Assembly (NCBI GenBank): GCA_004195335.1
Contig: SDWK01001012.1
Location: forward strand, 1-12,622
DNA: 12,622 bases
Source: Shewanella sp.
GTDB taxonomy: Bacteria > Pseudomonadota > Gammaproteobacteria > Enterobacterales > Shewanellaceae
Direction: 5' to 3'
Below the pieces are notes generated by a model. It was not told where the DNA came from, did no database searches, and saw only the letters and a program-made list of their open reading frames with translations. Shown here piece by piece: positions 1 to 8,199 of this stretch. Positions within the stretch are counted from its first letter, which is position 1. The number at the start of each line of letters is the position of its first letter. Position numbers and translations under genes: made by a program.

Positions 1-15
1 CCAAATAGGTGATTT

Positions 16-777
16 ATGTCGGATGCAGGGCTTGCTGTCATTGGGGTGACGGCGTGCAACCAGGAGTTAGGCTTACATCCTTTTAATATCGTGGGCGAGA
101 AGTACCTTCTTGCTATTGCTGATGCAACCAAGGGTTGGCCTTTGGTTATTCCCGCGCTGGGTCACTGCCCGAGTGAGCTTATTTTGCCTCGCTTAGACGG
201 TATTTTGTTTACCGGCTCTCCCTCAAATATCGAACCACATCACTTTCAAGGTGAAGCTAGCGAAGCGGGCAGTCACCATGATCCCAAACGAGACGCGACC
301 ACTCTTCCTCTGTTAAAGGCGGCGATTGATGCCGGTATCCCAGTCTTGGCTATCTGCCGTGGATTTCAGGAGATGAACGTTGTGTATGGCGGCAGTCTGC
401 ATCAGAAGTTACATCAAGTGGGTGGCTTTATCGAACACCGTGAAGATAAGAGTGCGGCTGTCGATGTGCAATATGGGATCTCCCATGAGGTACAGATAGA
501 ACCAGGAGGATTGCTTCACGAGGCATGGGGCCGTAGCTCTGCAGAGGTTAACTCTGTGCATACTCAAGGCGTAGACCGTCTCGGAGTTGGGTTACGGCCA
601 GAAGCATATGCACCAGATGGTTTAGTAGAGGCTTTCTCTATTAAAGATGCAAAGAATTTTGCGCTGGGCGTGCAGTGGCATCCTGAATGGAAGGTACTGA
701 ATCATCCATTCTACACCTCCATTTTTAATGCTTTCAGTGATGCCTGTGAGCGCCGAGCAAAGACCCGAGTGAGATAA
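16..777 (+). CDS. puuD: Gamma-glutamyl-GABA hydrolase (class I glutamine amidotransferase-like, PuuD type)
   Basis: The 253-aa product should hydrolyse gamma-glutamyl-GABA to glutamate and GABA in the cytoplasm, the last step of the Puu putrescine pathway. The sequence shows a class I glutamine amidotransferase fold of the peptidase C26 type. The nucleophile is Cys114 in AICRGFQE, and the rest of the triad is His222 and Glu224 in WHPEW. The N-terminal GVTAC and the FTGSPSNIEP segment around residues 60-75 are typical of PuuD proteins. The ATG at 16 is preceded by AGGTGA at 7-12, a usable but closely spaced Shine-Dalgarno sequence. The promoter lies outside the window. Only 4 nt separate its stop from puuA, so the two genes are very likely cotranscribed. 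Family and catalytic residues are seen; the exact substrate is inferred from the neighbours. Confidence 0.92.
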   Translation: MSDAGLAVIGVTACNQELGLHPFNIVGEKYLLAIADATKGWPLVIPALGHCPSELILPRLDGILFTGSPSNIEPHHFQGEASEAGSHHDPKRDATTLPLLKAAIDAGIPVLAICRGFQEMNVVYGGSLHQKLHQVGGFIEHREDKSAAVDVQYGISHEVQIEPGGLLHEAWGRSSAEVNSVHTQGVDRLGVGLRPEAYAPDGLVEAFSIKDAKNFALGVQWHPEWKVLNHPFYTSIFNAFSDACERRAKTRVR

Positions 778-781
778 AAAA

Positions 782-2131
782 ATGAAGAAGTTAACCGCTT
801 ATTTAAAAGAACACAAGATTACCGAAGTTGAGTGTGTGATCAGCGATATGACCGGTATTGCCAGAGGTAAGATTGCCCCTGTCACCAAGTTTATCGATGA
901 AAAAGGGATGCGCATGCCTGAGAGCGTCCTGTTGCAGACGGTGACCGGCGATTATGTCGAAGATGAACCTTATGATGCACTGTTGGATAGTGCCGATATC
1001 GATTTTGTCTGTGTGCCCGATGAGAATGCTGTCTTTCAGCTGCCTTGGACTATCGAGGCTACAGCTCAAGTCATCCATGATACTTACGACAAGATGGGTA
1101 ACCCTATTGAGTTGTCACCTCGAAATCTGCTGAAGAAAGTGTTGAAACTCTATGAAGATAAAGGCTGGAAGCCAGTCGTTGCGCCTGAGATGGAGTTTTA
1201 TCTCACTCGTCGTAACGAAGATCCGGATCAGCCGCTGATCCCACCTGTTGGACGCTCAGGGCGTCAAGAGTCGGGCAGGCAATCATTCTCGATAGATGCG
1301 GCAAATGAGTACGATCCTCTGTTTGAAGATATGTACGACTGGTGTGAAGTGCAGGGATTGGATATTGATACTTTGATCCATGAAGAGGGCACTGCCCAGA
1401 TGGAGATTAACTTCAGCCATGGTGATGCGCTCTCTATGGCGGATCAGGTTTTCGTTTTCAAGCGTACGCTCAAAGAAGCCGCACTTAAGCATGGTGTCTG
1501 TGCCACCTTTATGGCTAAGCCTGTAGCAGACGAGCCCGGCAGCGCGATGCACCTGCATCAGAGTATTGTCGATGCGAAGACTGGGCTGAACATCTTCTCG
1601 ATGAAAGATGGCACTAAGAGTCCGCTCTTCTTCAGTTATATCGGTGGATTACAGAAATTCATCCCGGAACTCTTGCCTCTGTTAGCCCCTAATGTGAACT
1701 CGTTTAGACGTTTCCTACCTGGCACATCGGCACCGATTAACCTCGAATGGGGTGAAGAGAACCGTACCTGTGGCCTGCGTATTCCAGAGTCTTCACCGCA
1801 GAACCTTCGTGTTGAAAACCGTATTGCCGGTGCCGATTCGAACAGTTATTTAGCGATCGCGGCGAGCCTGTTATGTGGTTATATCGGCATGGTCGAAGAT
1901 GTAAAACCATCGACGCCAGTACAAGGAAGAGCCAACGAATCACGCCAGAGTATTAGCCTTCCTCTGACATTAGAGGAAGCGTTAGGCGTTATGTCTGAGA
2001 GTGTTGCTTGTCGGGAATATCTTGGGGAAGCATTTACCATGGGGTATATCGCGGTGAAGCAGGCTGATCTTGCCAGCTATAAACGCGTTATCAGTTCATG
2101 GGAGCGAGAGTTCCTGTTACTCACAGTCTAA
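782..2131 (+). CDS. puuA: Gamma-glutamylputrescine synthetase (glutamine synthetase family, PuuA type)
   Basis: The 449-aa cytoplasmic enzyme should join glutamate to putrescine using ATP, the first committed step of the Puu pathway. Glutamine synthetase family marks are visible in order: the metal-binding EMEFYL (Glu136, Glu138), QMEINFSHGD near residue 205, the ATP-site HLHQ (His257, His259), NSFRRFLPGTSAP near 310, NRTCGLRIP (Arg328, Arg333) and the VENR metal/glutamate element (Glu345, Arg347). The tyrosine adenylylation motif of nitrogen-regulated glutamine synthetase is absent; the equivalent stretch reads SISLPLTLEEAL. This fits a catabolic gamma-glutamylamide synthetase rather than housekeeping GlnA. 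The Shine-Dalgarno sequence is weak and lies within the puuD 3' end (GAGTGAG), so translation may be coupled to puuD. A terminator hairpin follows. The polyamine preference is inferred from context. Confidence 0.9.
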   Translation: MKKLTAYLKEHKITEVECVISDMTGIARGKIAPVTKFIDEKGMRMPESVLLQTVTGDYVEDEPYDALLDSADIDFVCVPDENAVFQLPWTIEATAQVIHDTYDKMGNPIELSPRNLLKKVLKLYEDKGWKPVVAPEMEFYLTRRNEDPDQPLIPPVGRSGRQESGRQSFSIDAANEYDPLFEDMYDWCEVQGLDIDTLIHEEGTAQMEINFSHGDALSMADQVFVFKRTLKEAALKHGVCATFMAKPVADEPGSAMHLHQSIVDAKTGLNIFSMKDGTKSPLFFSYIGGLQKFIPELLPLLAPNVNSFRRFLPGTSAPINLEWGEENRTCGLRIPESSPQNLRVENRIAGADSNSYLAIAASLLCGYIGMVEDVKPSTPVQGRANESRQSISLPLTLEEALGVMSESVACREYLGEAFTMGYIAVKQADLASYKRVISSWEREFLLLTV

Positions 2132-2139
2132 TTTTCTGC

Positions 2140-2169
2140 GGGAGCACGATCTAAGTGCTCCCTCATTTT
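2140..2169 (+). terminator. Rho-independent terminator after puuA
   Basis: A perfect 8-bp stem starts 9 nt after the puuA stop: GGGAGCAC (2140-2147) pairs with GTGCTCCC (2155-2162) across a 7-nt loop. The tail TCATTTT is only moderately T-rich. It most likely ends a puuD-puuA transcript and separates it from the transporter genes. Confidence 0.75.
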
Positions 2170-2323
2170 GAAGGCTAAAGATAGTGTGACTGAAGATTCA
2201 ATTGGGGTTGGATCATCAGATTGATAATCGGAGGGAGTTTAGATTTCGTATCAGGATGCTTGTTGTCGTTTATACGAGTGGACAAAGGTGCGTTAGCTGT
2301 AGAGCAGTAGCACGCTGCCGATG

Positions 2324-2367
2324 CGGTTTTAAGGTGTAGCATTGGTTAAAAACAAAAATTAAAACCG
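2324..2367. promoter_or_regulatory. 9-bp inverted repeat, possible regulator binding site
   Basis: CGGTTTTAA at 2324-2332 is the exact reverse complement of TTAAAACCG at 2359-2367, with 26 nt between the arms. Half-site centres about 35 bp apart (between three and four helical turns) could suit a looping or paired-dimer regulator. It lies 74-117 nt before the potF-like start codon. No regulator gene is in the window, so no protein can be assigned. Confidence 0.3.
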
Positions 2368-2398
2368 GATATTACCGGTAACACAATGACAGACAGCG

Positions 2399-3541
<1,143 letters not shown>

Positions 3542-3551
3542 AACTCCCCGA

Positions 3552-3578
3552 GGGGCAAGTCAATCTTGCCCCCGTTTT
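3552..3578 (+). terminator. Hairpin after the potF-like gene (attenuator or mRNA-stabilising)
   Basis: GGGGCAAG (3552-3559) pairs perfectly with CTTGCCCC (3565-3572) around a 5-nt loop, followed by CGTTTTA. Being inside the transporter operon, it more likely works as a partial terminator or 3' end protector than as a full stop. Confidence 0.65.
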
Positions 3579-3604
3579 ACCTTTCAACATGTTTAAATTG
3601 CCGT

Positions 3605-3630
3605 AGGTGCCTGTAGATTTGGCACCTTTT
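3605..3630 (+). terminator. Second hairpin with T-run just before the potG-like Shine-Dalgarno
   Basis: AGGTGCC (3605-3611) pairs with GGCACCT (3621-3627) across a 9-nt loop and runs into TTTT ending at 3630. The ribosome binding site GTGGAG of the next gene starts at 3631, so the hairpin could weaken transcription of, or ribosome access to, the potG-like gene. Confidence 0.5.
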
Positions 3631-3643
3631 GTGGAGAAGTTAT

Positions 3644-4780
3644 ATGGCTAGTACCTCGGGCGTCACCAATAAACCAAAAACAAAGACGCATGGAAAAGTC
3701 CTGCTTAAGATTGAGCGGATCAGTAAATTATTCGATGACGTTCGCGCCGTCGATGATGTTTCATTAAACATCAATGAAGGGGAGATCTTTGCCCTTTTAG
3801 GTGGTTCCGGTTCCGGTAAGTCGACACTGCTGCGCATCTTGGCGGGATTCGAAAAGCCCTCAGAGGGCCGCATCTATCTGGACGGTGAAGACATTACCGA
3901 TATGCCACCTCACAAACGTCCAATCAACATGATGTTTCAATCCTATGCCCTGTTTCCCCATATGACGGTGGAGCAGAATATCGCATTTGGTTTGAAGCAA
4001 GATAAATTGTCTAAGAGTGAGATCACCTCCCGTGTTAAAGAGATGCTTAAGCTGGTGCATATGGAGCAGTATGCCAAGCGTAAGCCAGCTCAACTTTCCG
4101 GTGGTCAACGTCAACGTGTCGCATTAGCCCGTTCGTTGGCGAAGCGTCCTAAGTTACTCCTGCTCGATGAGCCAATGGGGGCACTGGATAAGAAGCTGCG
4201 CACTCAGATGCAGTTAGAAGTGGTCGATATTCTTGAAGCGGTGGGCGTTACCTGTGTGATGGTCACGCACGATCAAGAAGAGGCGATGACCATGGCCGAA
4301 CGCATCTCTATCATGAACGAGGGCTGGATAGCCCAAACCGGCTCTCCTATGGATATCTATGAGAGTCCGTCATCTCGAATGGTGGCCGAGTTTATCGGGT
4401 CTGTTAACCTATTTGAAGGTGAGATTGTTGTCGATGAAGCGGATCATGCCATCATCGAGTCGCCAAAGCTGGAGCAGCAATTCTATATTGGCCACGGCGT
4501 ATCGACCAACGTGGAAGATAAGAAGGTCTGGTTAGCCGTGAGACCAGAAAAAGCCCGCATCAGTCGTGAACAACCACAAAATGAATATAACTGGTGTCGT
4601 GGTGAGGTAGAGGATATTGCCTACCTAGGTGGCATCTCTGTCTATTATATCCGCCTGCTTAACGATCAGGTTATTCAGTCGGTGATGACTAACCGGGATA
4701 GACGCTCCGATCCTCCGACATGGAAAGACAAGGTCTTCATCAGTTGGGAGGCCACCAGCGGTGTGGTCCTCAGATCATAG
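3644..4780 (+). CDS. potG: Polyamine ABC transporter ATP-binding subunit (PotG/PotA family)
   Basis: This 378-aa cytoplasmic ATPase powers polyamine import through the two permeases encoded next. Visible parts are Walker A GGSGSGKST (residues 53-61), the Q-loop in MMFQSYALFP, signature LSGGQ (151-155), Walker B LLLLDEP with Asp175 and Glu176, the D-loop GALD and the H-loop His209 in MVTHDQEEA. A C-terminal TOBE-type domain (roughly 290-378) includes WLAVRPEKARIS. I chose ATG 3644 because GTGGAG (3631-3636) precedes it by 7 nt. An in-frame TTG at 3629 would extend the protein by five residues but overlaps the ribosome binding site. It ends 11 nt before the potH-like start, whose AGGAGG overlaps this gene's stop codon. 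Confidence 0.93.
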   Translation: MASTSGVTNKPKTKTHGKVLLKIERISKLFDDVRAVDDVSLNINEGEIFALLGGSGSGKSTLLRILAGFEKPSEGRIYLDGEDITDMPPHKRPINMMFQSYALFPHMTVEQNIAFGLKQDKLSKSEITSRVKEMLKLVHMEQYAKRKPAQLSGGQRQRVALARSLAKRPKLLLLDEPMGALDKKLRTQMQLEVVDILEAVGVTCVMVTHDQEEAMTMAERISIMNEGWIAQTGSPMDIYESPSSRMVAEFIGSVNLFEGEIVVDEADHAIIESPKLEQQFYIGHGVSTNVEDKKVWLAVRPEKARISREQPQNEYNWCRGEVEDIAYLGGISVYYIRLLNDQVIQSVMTNRDRRSDPPTWKDKVFISWEATSGVVLRS

Positions 4781-4791
4781 GAGGACATATC

Positions 4792-5697
4792 ATGAAAAAA
4801 CCATTGAAGTTTAGATTACCAAAAGGCCAATGCTGGACGATAGGGGTGCCCTATTTCTGGTTATTACTCTTTTTCGCACTGCCATTCGCTATCGTTCTTA
4901 AAATTAGTTTTTCTACGGCCGCCATCTCCATTCCGCCTTATGAGTCACTGTTCAATTACGCCGATGAATCTTTACAGATCCTGCTGAACATAGGTAATTA
5001 CCTGCTCATTTTCGATGACAGCCTCTACATCTATGCCTATCTGGGCTCATTGAAAATGGCCTGTATAACGACCTTAGGCTGCCTCTTTATTGGCTATCCT
5101 ATGGCTTATGCGATTGCTAGGGCGCCAAAACAACAGCAAACCTTGCTGATCCTCTTAGTGATGCTGCCATCTTGGACCTCTTTTCTTATTCGGGTTTACG
5201 CCTGGATGGGGATATTGAGTAACAATGGCTTGATCAATAATTTACTGCTCTGGCTGGGGGTTATCGGTGAACCTATTCAGATGCTGAACACCAATTTTGC
5301 GGTCTATATCGGCATCATCTATAGCTATCTTCCGTTTATGATCTTGCCGCTGTATGCCACGCTTTCTCAGCTTGATGGCAGCTTGTTAGAGGCTGCATCG
5401 GATCTGGGTTCCCGAAGTCTGAATACGTTTTGGAAAGTCACCCTTCCGCTGTCTAAAGGGGGCGTGATTGCCGGCTCTATGTTGGTCTTTATCCCTGTGG
5501 TCGGTGAGTTTGTTATTCCTGAGCTGCTCGGCGGTCCGGATTCGCTGATGATAGGTAAGGTGTTATGGCAGGAGTTCTTCAATAACCGCGACTGGCCGGT
5601 GGCCTCTTCGCTCGCCATCGTCATGTTGGTTCTATTGATCATTCCGATAACCTTGTTCCACCGTTATCAGGCCAGAAGTATGGAGAAAGACGCATGA
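4792..5697 (+). CDS. potH: Polyamine ABC transporter permease (PotH/PotB family)
   Basis: The 301-aa inner-membrane permease is one half of the polyamine translocation channel. Hydrophobic helices are evident near the N terminus (PYFWLLLFFALPFAIVL) and in several later segments. The EAA loop that docks on the ATPase is clear: EAASDLGSRSLNTFWKVTLP. The frame stays open upstream into the potG-like gene, but ATG 4792 has an ideal AGGAGG at 4779-4784 with 7-nt spacing, so the shorter start is right. Its TGA overlaps the next ATG (ATGA at 5694-5697), which implies translational coupling and equal subunit production with the potI-like partner. Family is certain; H versus B naming follows the PotF-like binding protein and gene order. 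Confidence 0.9.
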   Translation: MKKPLKFRLPKGQCWTIGVPYFWLLLFFALPFAIVLKISFSTAAISIPPYESLFNYADESLQILLNIGNYLLIFDDSLYIYAYLGSLKMACITTLGCLFIGYPMAYAIARAPKQQQTLLILLVMLPSWTSFLIRVYAWMGILSNNGLINNLLLWLGVIGEPIQMLNTNFAVYIGIIYSYLPFMILPLYATLSQLDGSLLEAASDLGSRSLNTFWKVTLPLSKGGVIAGSMLVFIPVVGEFVIPELLGGPDSLMIGKVLWQEFFNNRDWPVASSLAIVMLVLLIIPITLFHRYQARSMEKDA

Positions 5698-6521
5698 GTA
5701 GCCTAAAGGATAAGTTAAGTTTTTCTACCATCATGCTTTGGGCTGGAATGTTCTTCCTCTATGTCCCAATGTTTATCTTAATCTTCTACTCATTTAACGA
5801 GTCGAAACTGGTGACCGTTTGGGGAGGATTCTCCGCTAAATGGTACGGCGAACTGTTTCGTGATCAGCAAATATTAGATGCCGTGTGGACCAGTTTACGA
5901 GTGGCATTTTTTGCCTCATGTACGGCTGTGGTACTCGGGACTATGGCGGCATTTGTGATGACTCGGTTCTCACGCTCATGGGGTAAGACGACGCTGTCGA
6001 GCATGATCACTGCGCCACTGGTTATGCCTGAGGTGATCACCGGTTTGTCATTGCTGCTGCTGTTTGTGCATATGGCAGACACTTTTGGTTGGCCAGCTGA
6101 GCGGGGGATGTTGACGGTATGGCTTGCGCATTCGACCTTCTGTGCCGCTTACGTCGCAGTGGTGGTATCGGCGCGTCTTCGAGAACTGGATCAATCTATT
6201 GAGGAAGCGGCTCAAGATCTGGGGGCTACACCGTTGAAGACCTTTTTCTATATTACGGTTCCTATGATCTCACCCTCTTTGATGGCGGGGTGGTTACTGT
6301 CATTCAGCCTCTCATTGGACGACTTAGTGATCGCCAGTTTCACATCGGGACCGGGTGCTACTACTCTGCCGATGGTGGTGTTCTCCTCTGTACGTATGGG
6401 AGTGTCACCTAAGATAAATGCCTTGGCGACCTTGATTATTTTAACGGTTTCCCTGATTGCATTTATCTCCTGGTACTTTGCTCGCAAGAGTGACAAGAAG
6501 GGCCTTCCGCCAGCTATGTAA
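5694..6521 (+). CDS. potI: Polyamine ABC transporter permease (PotI/PotC family)
   Basis: The 275-aa permease pairs with the potH-like subunit. It starts with a transmembrane helix (around residues 13-33, ending in YSFN), has further helices, and carries the EAA loop EEAAQDLGATPLKTFFYITV near residue 165. The SLDDLVIASFTSGP stretch around residues 205-220 is characteristic of the PotI/PotC group. It overlaps the upstream permease by 4 nt. The last residues are short and positively charged (ARKSDKKG), as expected on the cytoplasmic side. A 172-nt gap to the oxidase gene follows, with no clear terminator, so read-through into that gene is possible. Confidence 0.9.
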   Translation: MSSLKDKLSFSTIMLWAGMFFLYVPMFILIFYSFNESKLVTVWGGFSAKWYGELFRDQQILDAVWTSLRVAFFASCTAVVLGTMAAFVMTRFSRSWGKTTLSSMITAPLVMPEVITGLSLLLLFVHMADTFGWPAERGMLTVWLAHSTFCAAYVAVVVSARLRELDQSIEEAAQDLGATPLKTFFYITVPMISPSLMAGWLLSFSLSLDDLVIASFTSGPGATTLPMVVFSSVRMGVSPKINALATLIILTVSLIAFISWYFARKSDKKGLPPAM

Positions 6522-6565
6522 CGGGCTTAGAGGGAGATAAAGAAGTTCAGTAAGAGTAAGTAAGT

Positions 6566-6598
6566 GTGCCGTTATGTTAACCGTCAATGGTTCGGCAC
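6566..6598 (+). other. Bulged hairpin between the potI-like and puuB-like genes
   Basis: GTGCCG (6566-6571) pairs with CGGCAC (6593-6598), and AACC (6579-6582) pairs with GGTT (6589-6592), giving a stacked stem with a 7-nt bulge on the 5' side. No T-run follows, so it does not look like a standard terminator. It may be an RNA processing or stability element, or chance. Confidence 0.3.
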
Positions 6599-6693
6599 GC
6601 TTATCCATATAACTTGGTTTCAATAGTAAAGCCTCAGGTAAGAAGATAGAGGCAGACTGTATGGCCAAACAGATAAGAAGGTAGGGCAGAGAA

Positions 6694-7980
6694 ATGAGCA
6701 GTGTACCTCACGCAGAATCCTATTATGCAGCTTCAGCAAACGATAAAGTTGAACGTGCTCAATTAGCAGACAATATCGAGGCCGATGTTTGTATCATTGG
6801 CGCCGGTTATACCGGGCTATCGACGGCAATACACCTGTTAGAGCGTGGCTTTAGTGTCACAGTATTAGAAGCCGCGCGTATTGGCTGGGGCGCATCGGGC
6901 CGCAACGGTGGCCAGATTGTGAATAGCTTCAGCCGTGATATTGACTCGATTGAAAAAACTGTCGGTAAAGAGAGCGGCAAGTTGTTTGGCGAGATGGCTT
7001 TCGAAGGCTCGCGCATAATCAAAGAATTGATCCACAAGTATAATATTCAGTGCGACCTTAAAAATGGTGGTGTATTTGCCGCGATAAACCCCAAGCAGAT
7101 GGGTCATCTCGAGGCACAAAAAACGCTGTGGGAGAAGCACGGTCACATGGGACATCTGGAGCTACTCGATGGCAAAGGGATCCGTTCCGTCGTCGGCTCT
7201 GAGCACTATGTCGGTGGTTTGCTCGACAAGAGCGGTGGACATATTCATCCGTTAAATCTTGCCTTAGGGGAAGCGCATGCGGTCGAGTCATTGGGCGGAA
7301 AAATATTTGAAGACTCGGCGGTGATTAAAGTCGAGCAGGGCGATAGCCCGGTGGTACACACCGCCAAAGGTTCGGTAAAGGCCAAGTTCGTGGTGGTGGC
7401 GGGCAATGCCTATCTGAATGGATTGATGCCACAACTGCAGGCTAAGTCTATGCCTTGTGGTACTCAGGTGGTAACCACTGAGCCACTCAGTGATGAGTTG
7501 GCGGCGAGCTTGTTACCTCAAGATTATTGTGTCGAGGATTGTAACTATCTGCTCGATTATTTCAGGCTGTCGGGGGATAAGCGCCTCATCTATGGTGGTG
7601 GCGTGGTATATGGTGCACGGGATCCTGCCGATATTGAAGCGATCATCCGTCCGAAAATGTTGGAGACATTTCCTCAGCTTAAAGATGTGAAAATTGACTA
7701 CACCTGGACGGGAAACTTCTTGCTGACACTCTCACGTCTGCCACAGGTGGGTCGAATTGGCGATAACATCTACTATTCACAGGGCTGCAGTGGGCACGGC
7801 GTGACTTATACTCATCTGGCAGGAAAGATATTGGCCGAAGCGATACATGGACAAGCGACCCGGTTCGATGCTTTTGCCAGCTTGCCTCATTATCCATTTC
7901 CTGGTGGACACATGTTTAAAGTTCCCTTTAGTGCCATCGGGGCCTGGTATTACACCATGAGGGATAAATTCGGAATCTGA
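6694..7980 (+). CDS. puuB: FAD-dependent gamma-glutamylputrescine oxidase (PuuB type, DAO family)
   Basis: The 428-aa flavoenzyme of the D-amino-acid oxidase family should oxidise gamma-glutamylputrescine to its aldehyde. The N-terminal Rossmann motif is GAGYTG (residues 36-41), with Glu59 as the expected FAD ribose ligand, followed by GWGASGRNGGQIV, the signature of PuuB-like amine oxidases. The C-terminal FAD-binding part has WTGNFLLTLSRLPQVGRI and YYSQGCSGHGVTYTHLAGK. The start at 6694 has a modest Shine-Dalgarno sequence (AGGG, 6683-6686). It lies 172 nt after the transporter genes and before a strong terminator, so it may belong to the same transcript or have its own promoter. Its product would be the substrate of an aldehyde dehydrogenase that is not in this window. 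Related enzymes act on other amines, so exact specificity is inferred from context. Confidence 0.87.
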   Translation: MSSVPHAESYYAASANDKVERAQLADNIEADVCIIGAGYTGLSTAIHLLERGFSVTVLEAARIGWGASGRNGGQIVNSFSRDIDSIEKTVGKESGKLFGEMAFEGSRIIKELIHKYNIQCDLKNGGVFAAINPKQMGHLEAQKTLWEKHGHMGHLELLDGKGIRSVVGSEHYVGGLLDKSGGHIHPLNLALGEAHAVESLGGKIFEDSAVIKVEQGDSPVVHTAKGSVKAKFVVVAGNAYLNGLMPQLQAKSMPCGTQVVTTEPLSDELAASLLPQDYCVEDCNYLLDYFRLSGDKRLIYGGGVVYGARDPADIEAIIRPKMLETFPQLKDVKIDYTWTGNFLLTLSRLPQVGRIGDNIYYSQGCSGHGVTYTHLAGKILAEAIHGQATRFDAFASLPHYPFPGGHMFKVPFSAIGAWYYTMRDKFGI

Positions 7981-7996
7981 TAAATTCTCATATCTA

Positions 7997-8030
7997 TGTG
8001 CCTGGACTCCTTGTCCGGGCACATTCTTCC
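7997..8030 (+). terminator. Rho-independent terminator after the puuB-like gene
   Basis: An 11-bp stem with one G-U wobble, TGTGCCTGGAC (7997-8007) with GTCCGGGCACA (8013-8023), closes a 5-nt loop and is followed by TTCTTCC. It lies 16 nt after the stop codon and probably marks the end of the polyamine cluster. Confidence 0.8.
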
Positions 8031-8199
8031 CTCAAAAAAATCAAAAGCTTAATAATTCATTCAAAAAATCCGCTTAGTTATGGCACTCCTTCTCAAGCCT
8101 GCTATTTTTAATAATATCGCATCTTAATTCCTAGGTTAATTCATCCGCTAATTGGACCGCATTTAATTGGCCAGAACATCGCTCTCTTTTGGAGAAAAA

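Noticed and set aside
803..1078. Antisense open frames, here and across most genes
   Set aside because: They lie opposite clear coding sequence, lack ribosome binding sites and recognisable domains, and arise from codon bias of the sense strand.
2256..2339. 27-codon cysteine-rich frame (CVSC...CRC pattern) in the puuA-potF gap
   Set aside because: No Shine-Dalgarno at a usable distance (GGAGGG ends about 20 nt upstream) and very short; probably chance within a regulatory region.
4720..4791. Upstream extension of the potH-like permease into the ATPase gene
   Set aside because: The 24 extra residues are an out-of-frame reading of the ATPase 3' end; ATG 4792 has a perfect AGGAGG.
6661..6684. 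Seven-codon leader peptide (MAKQIRR) upstream of the puuB-like gene
   Set aside because: Too short to distinguish from chance, with no attenuator structure attached.
8167..8199. TTG-initiated extension of the chemoreceptor
   Set aside because: ATG 8200 has GGAG at proper spacing and gives a normal short leader before TM1; the TTG has no ribosome binding site.
8024..8199. FliA (sigma-28) promoter before the chemoreceptor
   Set aside because: TCAA-containing segments are present, but none is followed at the right spacing by a GCCGATAA-like -10 element.
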